DNA of 64,000 nt from the NCBI GenBank assembly GCA_945952315.1, contig CAMFIE010000010.1, positions 1 to 64,000 on the forward strand, read 5' to 3'. Below, one piece after another: positions 16,316 to 23,779 of the stretch. Every line of letters begins with the position of its first letter. Positions within the stretch are counted from its first letter, which is position 1. The translations under genes were made by a program, and so were the position numbers. The DNA comes from an uncultured Rhizobium sp. GTDB lineage: Bacteria > Pseudomonadota > Alphaproteobacteria > Rhizobiales > Rhizobiaceae. The notes under the pieces were generated by a model. That model did not search any database. It worked only from the letters and a program-made list of their open reading frames with translations, and was not told where the DNA came from.

Positions 16316-16606
16316 CTAGAACTGCGTTGTGGCAACGTGCCGCAAGTCATCCATGCAGCGCTGCAACGCAGAAGGAAGCCCCGTCGCGTCGTAGCTGTCA
16401 TCGTCCGCATTCAGGGCCGCCACCATGTGCAGCTTTGCTGAAAAGTCAGCCATGCCTGTCGGTTCAAGGGCAAGCACGTGAGCCGCAACAACTTCTTTCG
16501 CCTGAAAAAGCAGATCCATCGCCGCATCGGGCATCGGCTCGAACTCGGTTCTCAACTCTTCAATACGGGCCGCCAGCTCGGCGAGACGCTGAATTTCTGT
16601 TGGCAT
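16316..16606 (-). CDS. Small hypothetical helical protein
   Basis: A 96-residue protein, starting at ATG 16606 (MPTEIQ) rather than the frame start at 16630. It is almost all helix, with a coiled-coil-like N-terminus ('RLAELAARIEELRTEFE'). It is the first gene of a leftward unit that continues through the 62-aa gene and the tRNA-like gene. It is transcribed divergently from the XRE regulator, across the inverted repeat at 16651-16717. Confidence 0.55.
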   Translation of the reverse strand: MPTEIQRLAELAARIEELRTEFEPMPDAAMDLLFQAKEVVAAHVLALEPTGMADFSAKLHMVAALNADDDSYDATGLPSALQRCMDDLRHVATTQF

Positions 16607-16650
16607 TTTATTAACTTTGACATGAAGCATGTCGGCCTCCGCGGTTGCAG

Positions 16651-16717
16651 GCTAGCGATTTTCGATATAGATAGCTATAAACGACGGTTTTCGACATAGC
16701 AAGCGAAAATCGCTAGC
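16651..16717. promoter_or_regulatory. 14-bp inverted repeat between divergent genes (repressor operator)
   Basis: gctagcgattttcg (16651-16664) is the exact reverse complement of cgaaaatcgctagc (16704-16717), with 39 bp between them. Two related ttttcgata/ttttcgaca sequences occur inside. The site lies between the leftward 96-aa gene and the rightward XRE gene, where an autoregulating repressor would bind. Confidence 0.65.
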
Positions 16718-16753
16718 CCTATCTATTTTTTTGAAACATGGTATTCTGCCGTC

Positions 16754-16990
16754 ATGTTAACTTCATCTCAGTGCCGCGCAGCCAGAGCGCTTCTAGACTG
16801 GTCCCAACAACAGCTTGCCGATAGGTCAAAGATCGGCAACGCAACAATCAGGAACTTCGAAAGTGGCAAGTCTGCTCCGCAGCATGCGACACTTGACGTA
16901 CTTCGAAGGTGCCTCGAAGCGGCCGGCGTCATTTTCATTGCGGAGAACGGCGAAGGTCCGGGCGTCCGACTGAGGAAAGACAAACAATGA
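16754..16990 (+). CDS. XRE-family transcriptional regulator
   Basis: A 78-residue Cro/C1-type helix-turn-helix protein. The HTH covers about residues 7-60: 'CRAARALLDWSQQQLADRSKI', 'NATIRNFESGKSAPQHATL'. The C-terminal 'AAGVIFIAENGEGPGVRLRK' is the usual short ending of rhizobial XRE regulators of this size. It likely binds the inverted repeat at 16651-16717 and controls the divergent genes. It overlaps the next gene by ATGA. Confidence 0.88.
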   Translation: MLTSSQCRAARALLDWSQQQLADRSKIGNATIRNFESGKSAPQHATLDVLRRCLEAAGVIFIAENGEGPGVRLRKDKQ

Positions 16991-17301
16991 AAGCCGACTT
17001 AACCGATCCACTCACTACTTCACTAAGCGGCCTTCCCCTTTTTGCTACTGACAAGCAGCTTGCCGTTGCGATTGTCGGCAAGGAACGGGCCGCGATGTGG
17101 GTGAAGGTAGTTATACCCCAGCTTGAGCGAAAGGGCTTCCCGCGGATTGACCCGCTTCACGACGGGCGGCCCGTTCCGCTGGTGAAGCGTTTTTATGATG
17201 GGTATTTTGGCATTACCGCAGGATTCAGCGTGGCGGCTCCGGATGGCGGCGAGGATTTGAGCATATGGAAAAGATCAAAGCGCCCATCAAAACCTGAATG
17301 A
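16987..17301 (+). CDS. Phage protein with winged-helix-like N-terminus
   Basis: A 104-residue protein coupled to the XRE gene (ATGA overlap). The segment 'LFATDKQLAVAIVGKERAAMWVKVVIPQLERKGFPRIDPL' looks like a short winged-helix or AlpA-like domain seen in many alphaproteobacterial phages. Function not known. It could assist the XRE repressor or control excision. Confidence 0.6.
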   Translation: MKADLTDPLTTSLSGLPLFATDKQLAVAIVGKERAAMWVKVVIPQLERKGFPRIDPLHDGRPVPLVKRFYDGYFGITAGFSVAAPDGGEDLSIWKRSKRPSKPE

Positions 17302-17304
17302 TCA

Positions 17305-17649
17305 TCAGATCCCCGCCATTTCCAACGCTTCACTTTCGGCGCCGATCGTCTTCAGCACGCCCTTATAGTATTCCGGCGAGGAGTATTTCACACCGCGGCC
17401 AGTCGAGAGATTGTAAATGGCCGCTGCCCGCATGCCGATCTGGCTGCGCAGTTCCTCGCGCATGCAAACCACTGTCCGGCGCCATTTCGCGCTCAGCGGC
17501 GAGATAATACGGACCACTCCAGGCTCATCGACTGGCTGGAACAGGGCAAGGTCGCGGATGATAATGCCGACATCCAGACGCGCATCAAACTGAGCCAGAA
17601 ACTCTTTTGAGGCATGCTTGATTTTGAAATTCTCGATTTCGATTTTCAT
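17305..17649 (-). CDS. Hypothetical protein after the terminase
   Basis: A 114-residue protein with an AAGGAG site 7 nt before ATG 17649. It starts 69 bp downstream of the terminase stop in the same direction, and its stop lies 3 bases from that of the convergent 104-aa gene. The N-terminal beta-rich part ('FDARLDVGIIIRDLALFQP') faintly resembles the SpoVG fold; I do not rely on that. It is the last gene of the leftward late operon. Confidence 0.6.
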   Translation of the reverse strand: MKIEIENFKIKHASKEFLAQFDARLDVGIIIRDLALFQPVDEPGVVRIISPLSAKWRRTVVCMREELRSQIGMRAAAIYNLSTGRGVKYSSPEYYKGVLKTIGAESEALEMAGI

Positions 17650-17717
17650 GGATTGCTCCTTGTAAAATGGCTAACCGCAGTCGCCATGTGCTGGTTGGGC
17701 GGCGGGCCTAAGCTCGC

Positions 17718-19505
17718 CTAACTCAATTCGCCGCCCATCGCCCAGTTGGACTGCACGACACGCGGACGGGTTGGCGCCTGCGGTTCCTGCCGCAGCTCGG
17801 ACTGGCGGCGATCGTGGTTGATTGTGAGGGACTTGTGGGCCGCAATCGCATAAACGGCGCAGTCAAGTGTTTCATGTCTCTTGCCGGTGACAGGAACAAA
17901 CTCGTAAACCTTCGTTCCTCGGCGATACCTGACAAGCATGCGCTCGCCGGTCAGCTGCTCAAAGTAATCCGCCTCCAACGTATCGCTGAAACGGATTTCC
18001 CCCTTTGCCAATCGATTGAACAGCGCAGCCTTGATGCCATCCACACCGACGATCCAAAGAGCGCCGCGGCGTTTCGCCGATCTGCTGGCAGCAATCCATG
18101 GAATGTTGCCGTTCCTACCCTTAATGGCCATGATTTTTCGGCGGATGCGCGGACCGCAGAACGACAGAACCTTGTCCATACTGACGCCGTCACCGGCATC
18201 TACAGCTGTCGCATCGATGCCAATGTTGCCGCCAAGCGGGTGCTTCCAGCGGGATTTAAGAAGGTCGTCAAGTTCGGCCCACGTCTCGTCATCATCCCAT
18301 CGGCCGTCAATAATGACATGCGCCAGGACATGCGGCAGGCCTGCACGGTTCCAGCCGAAAATGCTGGCTTCAAGTCGGTCATGCTGCACGTCAACGCCTG
18401 CTGTGATAGACAGCACGTCTTCCGGTATGGCCTCCAAACCAAACGGCTCGCGGCGGCTCAGAAGGTCGCTTTCGTCAAGTTCCGTTCCACCGCCATTGGT
18501 GCCTTCGGCCAGAATGGTGTTGATGAAAGTCTTCAAGTCTTCAGGGTCTTTGGCAGCGGCGATGAATTCAACAGCCAGCTTGCCCCATGCCGCATTTTCC
18601 AAAAGCGAAACGAGAGCGTTGATCCTGAACCCGGCATGGCCCTTGACATGCGGCGCCGTGGCCCGCCACCGACCATTCTCAACCATTTGAAGTTTGTGTC
18701 GCTCATCGGTTTCCGTTCCGCACGACGGGCACCACCAGGCGGCTTTGTTGGGCTGGCCTTCAGGCCATTTGATATCGCCCCAACGTAGCTCGTGGAACGT
18801 ACCGCAATGCGGGCATGGGCATTCAAAGATGCGCTTGTCCGATTGCTCATATCGGGCGAGCACGTTTGACGTGTCTGCATCGGTCGGCGTTGATCCGACA
18901 ACAATCTTGCGGTCAGGGAAGGAGAGCGTGCGCTTCTCTGCAAGAAGCAGCGGGTTGCCTTCTGCCGTGACGGACATACCATCGACCTCATCCATCAAAA
19001 GGATGCGGACGTTGTGCCGTCGCAGGTTCTTAGGCGACTTCGCTGCCACAACCTTCAGCGAACCGCCAGGAAAGCGCCTTGACAACATCGTGTCCCGGTC
19101 GCCCTCTTTCGTGTCGCCGGAAAGCAGGGTGCGGATGGCAGGGCTCGCGTCGAAGATCGGCTCGATGTCCGAAACCACATAGTCACGGCAATCCGCTTCG
19201 GTAGGCAAAACAGCCAGGATTGGCGAAGGATCATTCGCCACAAAACCGGCAATCGCACCGGTCAGAAGGGTGGTGAAGCCCACGCGCACCGGCTTGACGA
19301 TGGTGACACGCTCAATGTCAGGATCACCGATTGCGTCAGCAATCTCGACCTGCGGCCGGTAGAGTTTAATGCGACCCGACACGGCAGATACCGCATCTGG
19401 AAGCCGTATTCCGTTTTCACTCTCAATCCATTTCGAGAGCCTCATTTTCGGCGGCGGCTTCGCCTTCAGAAGGGCGCGCCGCCTGATTTGCATCAGGTTC
19501 TGCAA
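17718..19505 (-). CDS. Terminase large subunit (gpA family)
   Basis: A 595-residue lambda gpA-type packaging motor. The ATPase domain has an atypical P-loop-like 'VKPVRVGFTT' near residue 70 (lambda gpA also lacks the canonical GKT) and a Walker B 'ILLMDEVDG'. A zinc-ribbon-like CPHC...CPSC follows at about residues 233-262. The nuclease part shows acidic motifs 'ITAGVDVQHDRLEASIFGW', 'GIDATAVDAGDGV' and 'HETLDCAVYAI'. It overlaps the small subunit gene by 83 bases; a later start (ATG 19445) is possible. Its place at the end of the late operon is unusual. Confidence 0.9.
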   Translation of the reverse strand: MQNLMQIRRRALLKAKPPPKMRLSKWIESENGIRLPDAVSAVSGRIKLYRPQVEIADAIGDPDIERVTIVKPVRVGFTTLLTGAIAGFVANDPSPILAVLPTEADCRDYVVSDIEPIFDASPAIRTLLSGDTKEGDRDTMLSRRFPGGSLKVVAAKSPKNLRRHNVRILLMDEVDGMSVTAEGNPLLLAEKRTLSFPDRKIVVGSTPTDADTSNVLARYEQSDKRIFECPCPHCGTFHELRWGDIKWPEGQPNKAAWWCPSCGTETDERHKLQMVENGRWRATAPHVKGHAGFRINALVSLLENAAWGKLAVEFIAAAKDPEDLKTFINTILAEGTNGGGTELDESDLLSRREPFGLEAIPEDVLSITAGVDVQHDRLEASIFGWNRAGLPHVLAHVIIDGRWDDDETWAELDDLLKSRWKHPLGGNIGIDATAVDAGDGVSMDKVLSFCGPRIRRKIMAIKGRNGNIPWIAASRSAKRRGALWIVGVDGIKAALFNRLAKGEIRFSDTLEADYFEQLTGERMLVRYRRGTKVYEFVPVTGKRHETLDCAVYAIAAHKSLTINHDRRQSELRQEPQAPTRPRVVQSNWAMGGELS

Positions 19506-19932
19506 GGGCGGTCAAAGCCTCTCGAATTTCGTGATCAACAATGGTGATTGCGGCTGCGTCCAATGCGCCACCAGCGCGGCGCCGGATACGGCCAGGAATG
19601 GCAAGCATGGCCGAACGCACGTCGGCAATGATGCTTTCCCATTCTTGCGCAACCGCATCAGCCTCCACGAGCTCGCCACGCAGCTGCGCGTTTTTCATCG
19701 CCTGTCCGTCTGCTTGCTCTTTGGCGAGCCGTGCCTTTTCCGCGTTCAGGTCAAGGTTGCTTTCGCGGCTTCCTGCCTTGCCGGTGATGTGGCGGATGTA
19801 ATTTTGAATTGTGACAGCCGCATCGAACGTTCCGGGGCCGACGCGAACTGCGATCCCTTCCTCAGAAAGTTGGGAAATTCTTCTAGTGGAAAGCCCCATA
19901 AGTGCCGCAAGAGCAGCCTGTTTCATCTCCAT
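19423..19932 (-). CDS. Terminase small subunit (Nu1-like)
   Basis: A 169-residue DNA-recognition subunit of the packaging enzyme. The N-terminal winged HTH 'MKQAALAALMGLSTRRISQLSEEGI' is typical of phage DNA-packaging protein Nu1. A helical linker with 'LNAEKARLAKEQAD' follows, then a region that should contact the large subunit. It is immediately upstream of, and overlaps, the large subunit gene. There is a 103-bp gap from the Z-like gene, holding only a small hairpin (cccctagacggggg). Confidence 0.85.
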   Translation of the reverse strand: MEMKQAALAALMGLSTRRISQLSEEGIAVRVGPGTFDAAVTIQNYIRHITGKAGSRESNLDLNAEKARLAKEQADGQAMKNAQLRGELVEADAVAQEWESIIADVRSAMLAIPGRIRRRAGGALDAAAITIVDHEIREALTALAEPDANQAARPSEGEAAAENEALEMD

Positions 19933-20035
19933 TTGGAATGTCTTTCTTTGGAAGGAAATCGCATAGGAAAACTTGAATAGACCCCTAGACGGGGGTCGCG
20001 CGTCCCCGCTCCGGAGTGCTAAAATAAGGACCCAC

Positions 20036-20596
20036 TCATGGGGCGAGCTTGTTCAACACCTTCTCGATGCGTTGCTTTAGCAATGGGTCAGCTATGTCGT
20101 GGAACGCTTTGAGCGTTGCGCCGCTGGTCATCTCGTCGGGAATGACCACACCCGACCGTTGAAAGGTGTAAAAGCGACCCTTCGTGCGCCGCATGACGTG
20201 GCCCTTGAAACGCTCTACTACCTTTCGGTCTCCGACCTTGCCGCCCATCATGAATGCGCCTTTGAAGTGCATCTTCTGACCGAACGGCTTGGCGTCAACG
20301 CCATCGCCTCTTTCGACCGGCTTCAGGTACTTGAGGCGTATGTCTCCGCCTCGAGTCCGCATGTCATAAGACAGTTTACCAGGTCGAGCCTGCGCTGGAT
20401 TGCCGACCGCCTTGACGATTACGCGGCGATCAAGGCCCGTCTGTTTTGTCAGGTTGCGAATAACGACGGTCTTCGCCCGATTGCCTACCTTGTTGATTTC
20501 CTGCGGTATGACCTTTGGAAACTCAACAGACAGGCGGGCAATTTGGCGCTCGTATTTCTTGAGTGCGTCGTTTGCCCATGATGCACGAACTTCCAT
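20036..20596 (-). CDS. Minor tail protein Z-like / tail completion protein
   Basis: A 186-residue protein resembling prophage minor tail protein Z. The N-terminal helix 'KKYERQIARLSVEFPKVIPQEINKVGNRAKTVVIRNLTKQTGL' is the typical part, followed by a basic beta domain. In lambda, gpZ acts late in tail completion or head-tail joining. The start overlaps the tape measure stop (TAATG). In a satellite lacking a tail tube, such a connector could dock a borrowed tail; that is inference. Confidence 0.75.
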   Translation of the reverse strand: MEVRASWANDALKKYERQIARLSVEFPKVIPQEINKVGNRAKTVVIRNLTKQTGLDRRVIVKAVGNPAQARPGKLSYDMRTRGGDIRLKYLKPVERGDGVDAKPFGQKMHFKGAFMMGGKVGDRKVVERFKGHVMRRTKGRFYTFQRSGVVIPDEMTSGATLKAFHDIADPLLKQRIEKVLNKLAP

Positions 20597-22707
20597 TATT
20601 CCGGCGCTCCAAAGTTGGACTCAACCGCTGACTTGGTGAGTTGGCCAATGTCACCAGCAACCTTCGCAGCAACGCCCGGATCAGCGGCTGTAGTGAAATG
20701 GTTGTTGATTACAAGGTTTTGGTGCACGTCAGCGGTCCGTTGATTGTTGTTTGTCACACTGGACGGCTGCAATTGAGCGGTTCGCGGATTAAAGACTGCC
20801 GCCCGGTTTGGTGCACCAGACGGCGCAGGTGCGCCGGGTGATGCCGAAGCCGGTTGATCAGATGCAGGCGGACCGCCCAGAAATTCAGGCAACTGCGGCC
20901 ACTTGATCAGGCTGCCAAGGTCTATGTTTCCGACCGCCTCAAGGATGCGACTCGGAAGCGATTTGAACCATTCTATCAGGGTGTTGATGCGCTCCTTGAT
21001 CGAATTGATCATCCGATCGGCGGCATCATAACCAGCTTGCGCCAATGCCGCCTTCTGGCTTTCTGGCAGCCATTCCTGCCGGAAGAAGCCCATAATCCAA
21101 TTGGAGAACTCGCCGAGCTTTGCGCGTACCGCTTCAAAGCCTGCGCCGATTGCTTCCGCAAGGTGGATGAATGGTGTCAGCAGCGGCTTCAGATATGAAA
21201 GCGCAGGCGCCAGTTCTTCCCAGATACGGGAAGCAACACCGCCAAGCACTGAAGACACGCGATCCCAATAGCGCCATAGGGCAAAGCCAGCGGCTGCCAC
21301 AAGGGCAACAGCGGCAGCAATCGCAGCCCAGACAGGCGCCGTGATGGTGGCAAGTGCAGCACCAACGGCGGCAAGAGCCGTGCCGACTGATGCGAAGATT
21401 GCAGCGAAATTCAGCCCGGCAATGCCAAGCCGGATGATACCACCAATCGCGTAGAGACCGGCAAACCGCGCCGCCGTTGCAGCGATGCGGAAGGCCACCA
21501 GTGCCGCCGTGGCAGCGGTAATTGCGGCGGTGAGGTTGGGGTAGTGTTTCGCCAGATCCCCGATTGTTGTTACCATCGGACCGAGCTTGTCCAGCAGCTT
21601 GTTCATCGCCGGCAGCAGCGCGTCACCGACAGAGATTGCGAGATCGTTCAGCCGGTTTTGGAAAAGCTGCAGGTTGTTCGCGCTGGTCTTTGAGCGCGTT
21701 TCGAATTCACGCTGCGCGGACCCTGCGTATGTGGCCTTATCGCCAACGATTTCAAGCGTATCGCCAAGCAGCTTGCCATTTGAAATCAGTGGCCCAAGGG
21801 CGCGAGCTTCGTCGCCGAAGAGGTCGGAAACTACGGACGCCTGCATTTCCTTAGGCAGTTTCGAGACGCGCATGAGGACGTTTTGCAACGTGCCCATTGC
21901 GTCTTTCTGCATCGACTTAGCGACTTTCTTGCTGTTCAGGCCTAGAGCCTGGAACGCATCCGATTGCCGTTTGGTGACGCCTTCGCCACGCGTTAGGGCG
22001 CGGCCGATATTCAGGATCGACGTTGCGGCAACTTCGGATTCGAAGCCGGAACCGGTCATGGCGGCGCCCAGCGCTGCCACCTGTTCGGCGGTCATTCCGA
22101 ACTGCTTCGCCATAGGCGCAACGCGCTTGACGACATCCAAAATCTGCGGTGCGGATGCCGCGGACTTGTTGCCAAGCTCGTTTATGGCATCGGCCAGGCT
22201 GGCCGTATCTTCAACCGAACGACCGAGCGCGGTCTTAAGCTTCGCCATTGCGTCGCCAGCCTGATCGGCGCTCATGTCCCAAGCCACGCCGACTTTCGCG
22301 GCTAGTTCCGTGAATTTAAGAAGGTCCGAATTTGCAATGCCAGATTGACCAGCGGCGGCAACGATCTGCGCCAGGCCATCAGCGGCGATGGGAATGCGGG
22401 TGGACATTTTGCGGATGTCTTCGCCCATCTGCTTGAATGCAACGGGCGATGCAAAGTCAACGACCTTGGCGACATCGGCCATGCTGCTTTCGAACGCGAC
22501 GGCTGCCTTTACCGGCGCAGACAGGCCGCGAGCGAGGGCGTAGCCCATCGCCACACTGTCGAACATGCGTCCACGCATGCTGTCGAGCGATTTCGCATTC
22601 AGCGCTGCCGCGCCTTGAAGGCGTCCAAGGGCGGCTTGGATTGATTTCGCCGGAGCCGTCAGCTTGTCCATAAGGCTGACTATGAGTTTGGATTCACTGA
22701 CCGCCAT
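20596..22707 (-). CDS. Tail tape measure protein (TP901 family)
   Basis: A 703-residue tape measure. The TP901-type core lies at about residues 60-330 ('AFESSMADVAKVVDF', 'AAAGQSGIANSDLLKFTELAAKVGVAWDMSADQAGDAMAKL', 'MTAEQVAALGAAMTGSG'). Strong hydrophobic segments follow at about 385-480. The C-terminal third has a Pro/Ala/Ser-rich low-complexity linker. It directly follows the chaperone, whose frameshifted end overlaps its first 14 bases. It is intact and comparable in length to the left prophage's 721-residue tape measure, though no tail tube gene is present in this element. Confidence 0.9.
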   Translation of the reverse strand: MAVSESKLIVSLMDKLTAPAKSIQAALGRLQGAAALNAKSLDSMRGRMFDSVAMGYALARGLSAPVKAAVAFESSMADVAKVVDFASPVAFKQMGEDIRKMSTRIPIAADGLAQIVAAAGQSGIANSDLLKFTELAAKVGVAWDMSADQAGDAMAKLKTALGRSVEDTASLADAINELGNKSAASAPQILDVVKRVAPMAKQFGMTAEQVAALGAAMTGSGFESEVAATSILNIGRALTRGEGVTKRQSDAFQALGLNSKKVAKSMQKDAMGTLQNVLMRVSKLPKEMQASVVSDLFGDEARALGPLISNGKLLGDTLEIVGDKATYAGSAQREFETRSKTSANNLQLFQNRLNDLAISVGDALLPAMNKLLDKLGPMVTTIGDLAKHYPNLTAAITAATAALVAFRIAATAARFAGLYAIGGIIRLGIAGLNFAAIFASVGTALAAVGAALATITAPVWAAIAAAVALVAAAGFALWRYWDRVSSVLGGVASRIWEELAPALSYLKPLLTPFIHLAEAIGAGFEAVRAKLGEFSNWIMGFFRQEWLPESQKAALAQAGYDAADRMINSIKERINTLIEWFKSLPSRILEAVGNIDLGSLIKWPQLPEFLGGPPASDQPASASPGAPAPSGAPNRAAVFNPRTAQLQPSSVTNNNQRTADVHQNLVINNHFTTAADPGVAAKVAGDIGQLTKSAVESNFGAPE

Positions 22708-23103
22708 CGGTTACACCATTTTTCCGTTGCAACCACCGAACGGCTGCTTCTGCTAGTTCTAATGTTTTTTCAGGCGAGAACGTCTCCACCTCAACAATTG
22801 AGGTGGAGAGTTCGGCGGCGACGATAACGGCTAGTTCTGTCCACTTTCCGCCGGAGACTGGGACTCCCCCAAAAGCGGGGCAACCACTTCGGAAATGGCG
22901 GTGAAGTCAGCGAAATCGGCTTCCTTGATTACCTGAATAGGTACGTCCGAAATGGCCGCGATAAGCGCAACCATCTTCGACATCTCGCCGTCAAACTTGT
23001 CGAGAACCATCATATCGCCGGTCTTAGGACGGCGGAACGTCAGTTCCTTATAGGTGACGCCATTGTGGGTGACGGGCGTTTTCAGTGAATAGTTGGCAAG
23101 CAT
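22694..23103 (-). other. Extended chaperone product by -1 ribosomal frameshift
   Basis: The 0-frame chaperone contains the heptamer T TTG GGG (minus strand, 22867-22873) in the correct X XXY YYZ register. Slipping -1 there opens a frame that continues without a stop to TGA at 22694-22696, 14 bases into the tape measure gene. The product would be about 136 residues, ending with helical sequence such as 'KTLELAEAAVRWLQRKNG'. This is the lambda G/GT and P2 E/E' arrangement. The heptamer and the open frame are seen directly; use of the site is inferred. Confidence 0.75.
22831..23103 (-). CDS. Tail assembly chaperone (E/41/14 family)
   Basis: A 90-residue phage tail assembly chaperone. The N-terminal beta part 'THNGVTYKELTFRRPKTGDMMVLDKF' and the helix 'ISDVPIQVIKEADFADFTAISEVVAPLLG' are typical of the E/41/14 family. 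It lies immediately before the tape measure, which it should bind. A slippery heptamer at 22867-22873 yields a longer product (separate entry). Its start overlaps the 50-aa gene by 22 bases. Confidence 0.85.
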   Translation of the reverse strand: MLANYSLKTPVTHNGVTYKELTFRRPKTGDMMVLDKFDGEMSKMVALIAAISDVPIQVIKEADFADFTAISEVVAPLLGESQSPAESGQN

Positions 23104-23234
23104 TGGCTGTCTTCCTTCAAGAGGTTGCGCACGGTTTGCGCGTTGATCGGCTTTTGTGATTTGGGTGGCAGGGCCGCGATGACGCGGCCGAGCGTTGCGG
23201 CGTTGAGTGCCGCCAGACGGTTCAGAAGGTGCAT
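23082..23234 (-). CDS. 50-residue phage protein between decoration and chaperone genes
   Basis: A short gene of 50 residues. It starts MHLLNRLAALNAATLGRVIA and has a Pro/Lys/Gln stretch, then a helix. The ATG at 23234 overlaps the upstream stop as TGATG, and the end overlaps the chaperone gene by 22 bases, so it is translationally coupled on both sides. The codon pattern and coupling support a real gene. It occupies the position where a tail tube gene would be expected but is far too small to be one. Confidence 0.6.
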   Translation of the reverse strand: MHLLNRLAALNAATLGRVIAALPPKSQKPINAQTVRNLLKEDSQCLPTIH

Positions 23235-23551
23235 CAGATCACGACGCGACCGACGGCCGAAGGATTGGCCGCAGCAGCCGCAGCAGCACCGACAAGCAGA
23301 TTACTCGTGCTGGTGGTGGTCAGCTGCTTGGTTGCGTCATCCCAGTAGATCGGCGCCCCCTGCGTCCAAGCCTGCGCGGGAAGCTTGGCATGGTCAAAAA
23401 CACCGTGACGTTTGATATCGACCGTTTCGCCAGCCGCAGCGTAGGTCACGGCAAAGCCGAAGATCGAGCCGACCTTGACGCCGCCGCCCGACTGCACCTC
23501 ATAAGGTGCAACTACTTCAAGGATTTCGCCGTTCTGTACAAAATTTTTCAT
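23234..23551 (-). CDS. DUF2190-like capsid decoration protein
   Basis: A 105-residue protein of the DUF2190 type found next to phage capsid genes. Family features are 'MKNFVQNGEILEVVAPYEVQSGGGVKVGS' at the start, 'GVFDHAKLPAQAWTQGAPIYWDDATKQLTT' in the middle and a C-terminal Gly/Ala region. These proteins are thought to decorate or stabilise the head. Its ATG follows the preceding TAA directly, with no gap. Confidence 0.8.
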   Translation of the reverse strand: MKNFVQNGEILEVVAPYEVQSGGGVKVGSIFGFAVTYAAAGETVDIKRHGVFDHAKLPAQAWTQGAPIYWDDATKQLTTTSTSNLLVGAAAAAAANPSAVGRVVI

Positions 23552-23779
23552 TTAGTTAAATCCGTCGTTGAATTGGGGGAGGAAGCGGCGCGCTTTTGTT
23601 CCGCTGGCCGCACTGATCTCGCGATCGATGGCAGCGATTGCGTCTGCCATCTGGCTATCTGACTTGTAGTACACGGTCCGTTCGGTTCCGCCGCTGCGGA
23701 ACGTCACGCGTTCTGTGCCTTGAGAGCGGGCGGCAACGAGTGCCGCCCGCATTGCTTGCAGTTCAGGGATTGTGGTCAT
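23552..23779 (-). CDS. Head-tail joining protein (gpW-like)
   Basis: A 75-residue protein. The pattern 'LQAMRAALVAARSQGTERVTFRSGGTERTVYYKSDSQMADAIAAIDREI' matches the small gpW-like/head-tail joining proteins that plug the portal after packaging. It sits between capsid and decoration genes. The start overlaps the capsid stop (TGATG). Confidence 0.78.
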   Translation of the reverse strand: MTTIPELQAMRAALVAARSQGTERVTFRSGGTERTVYYKSDSQMADAIAAIDREISAASGTKARRFLPQFNDGFN

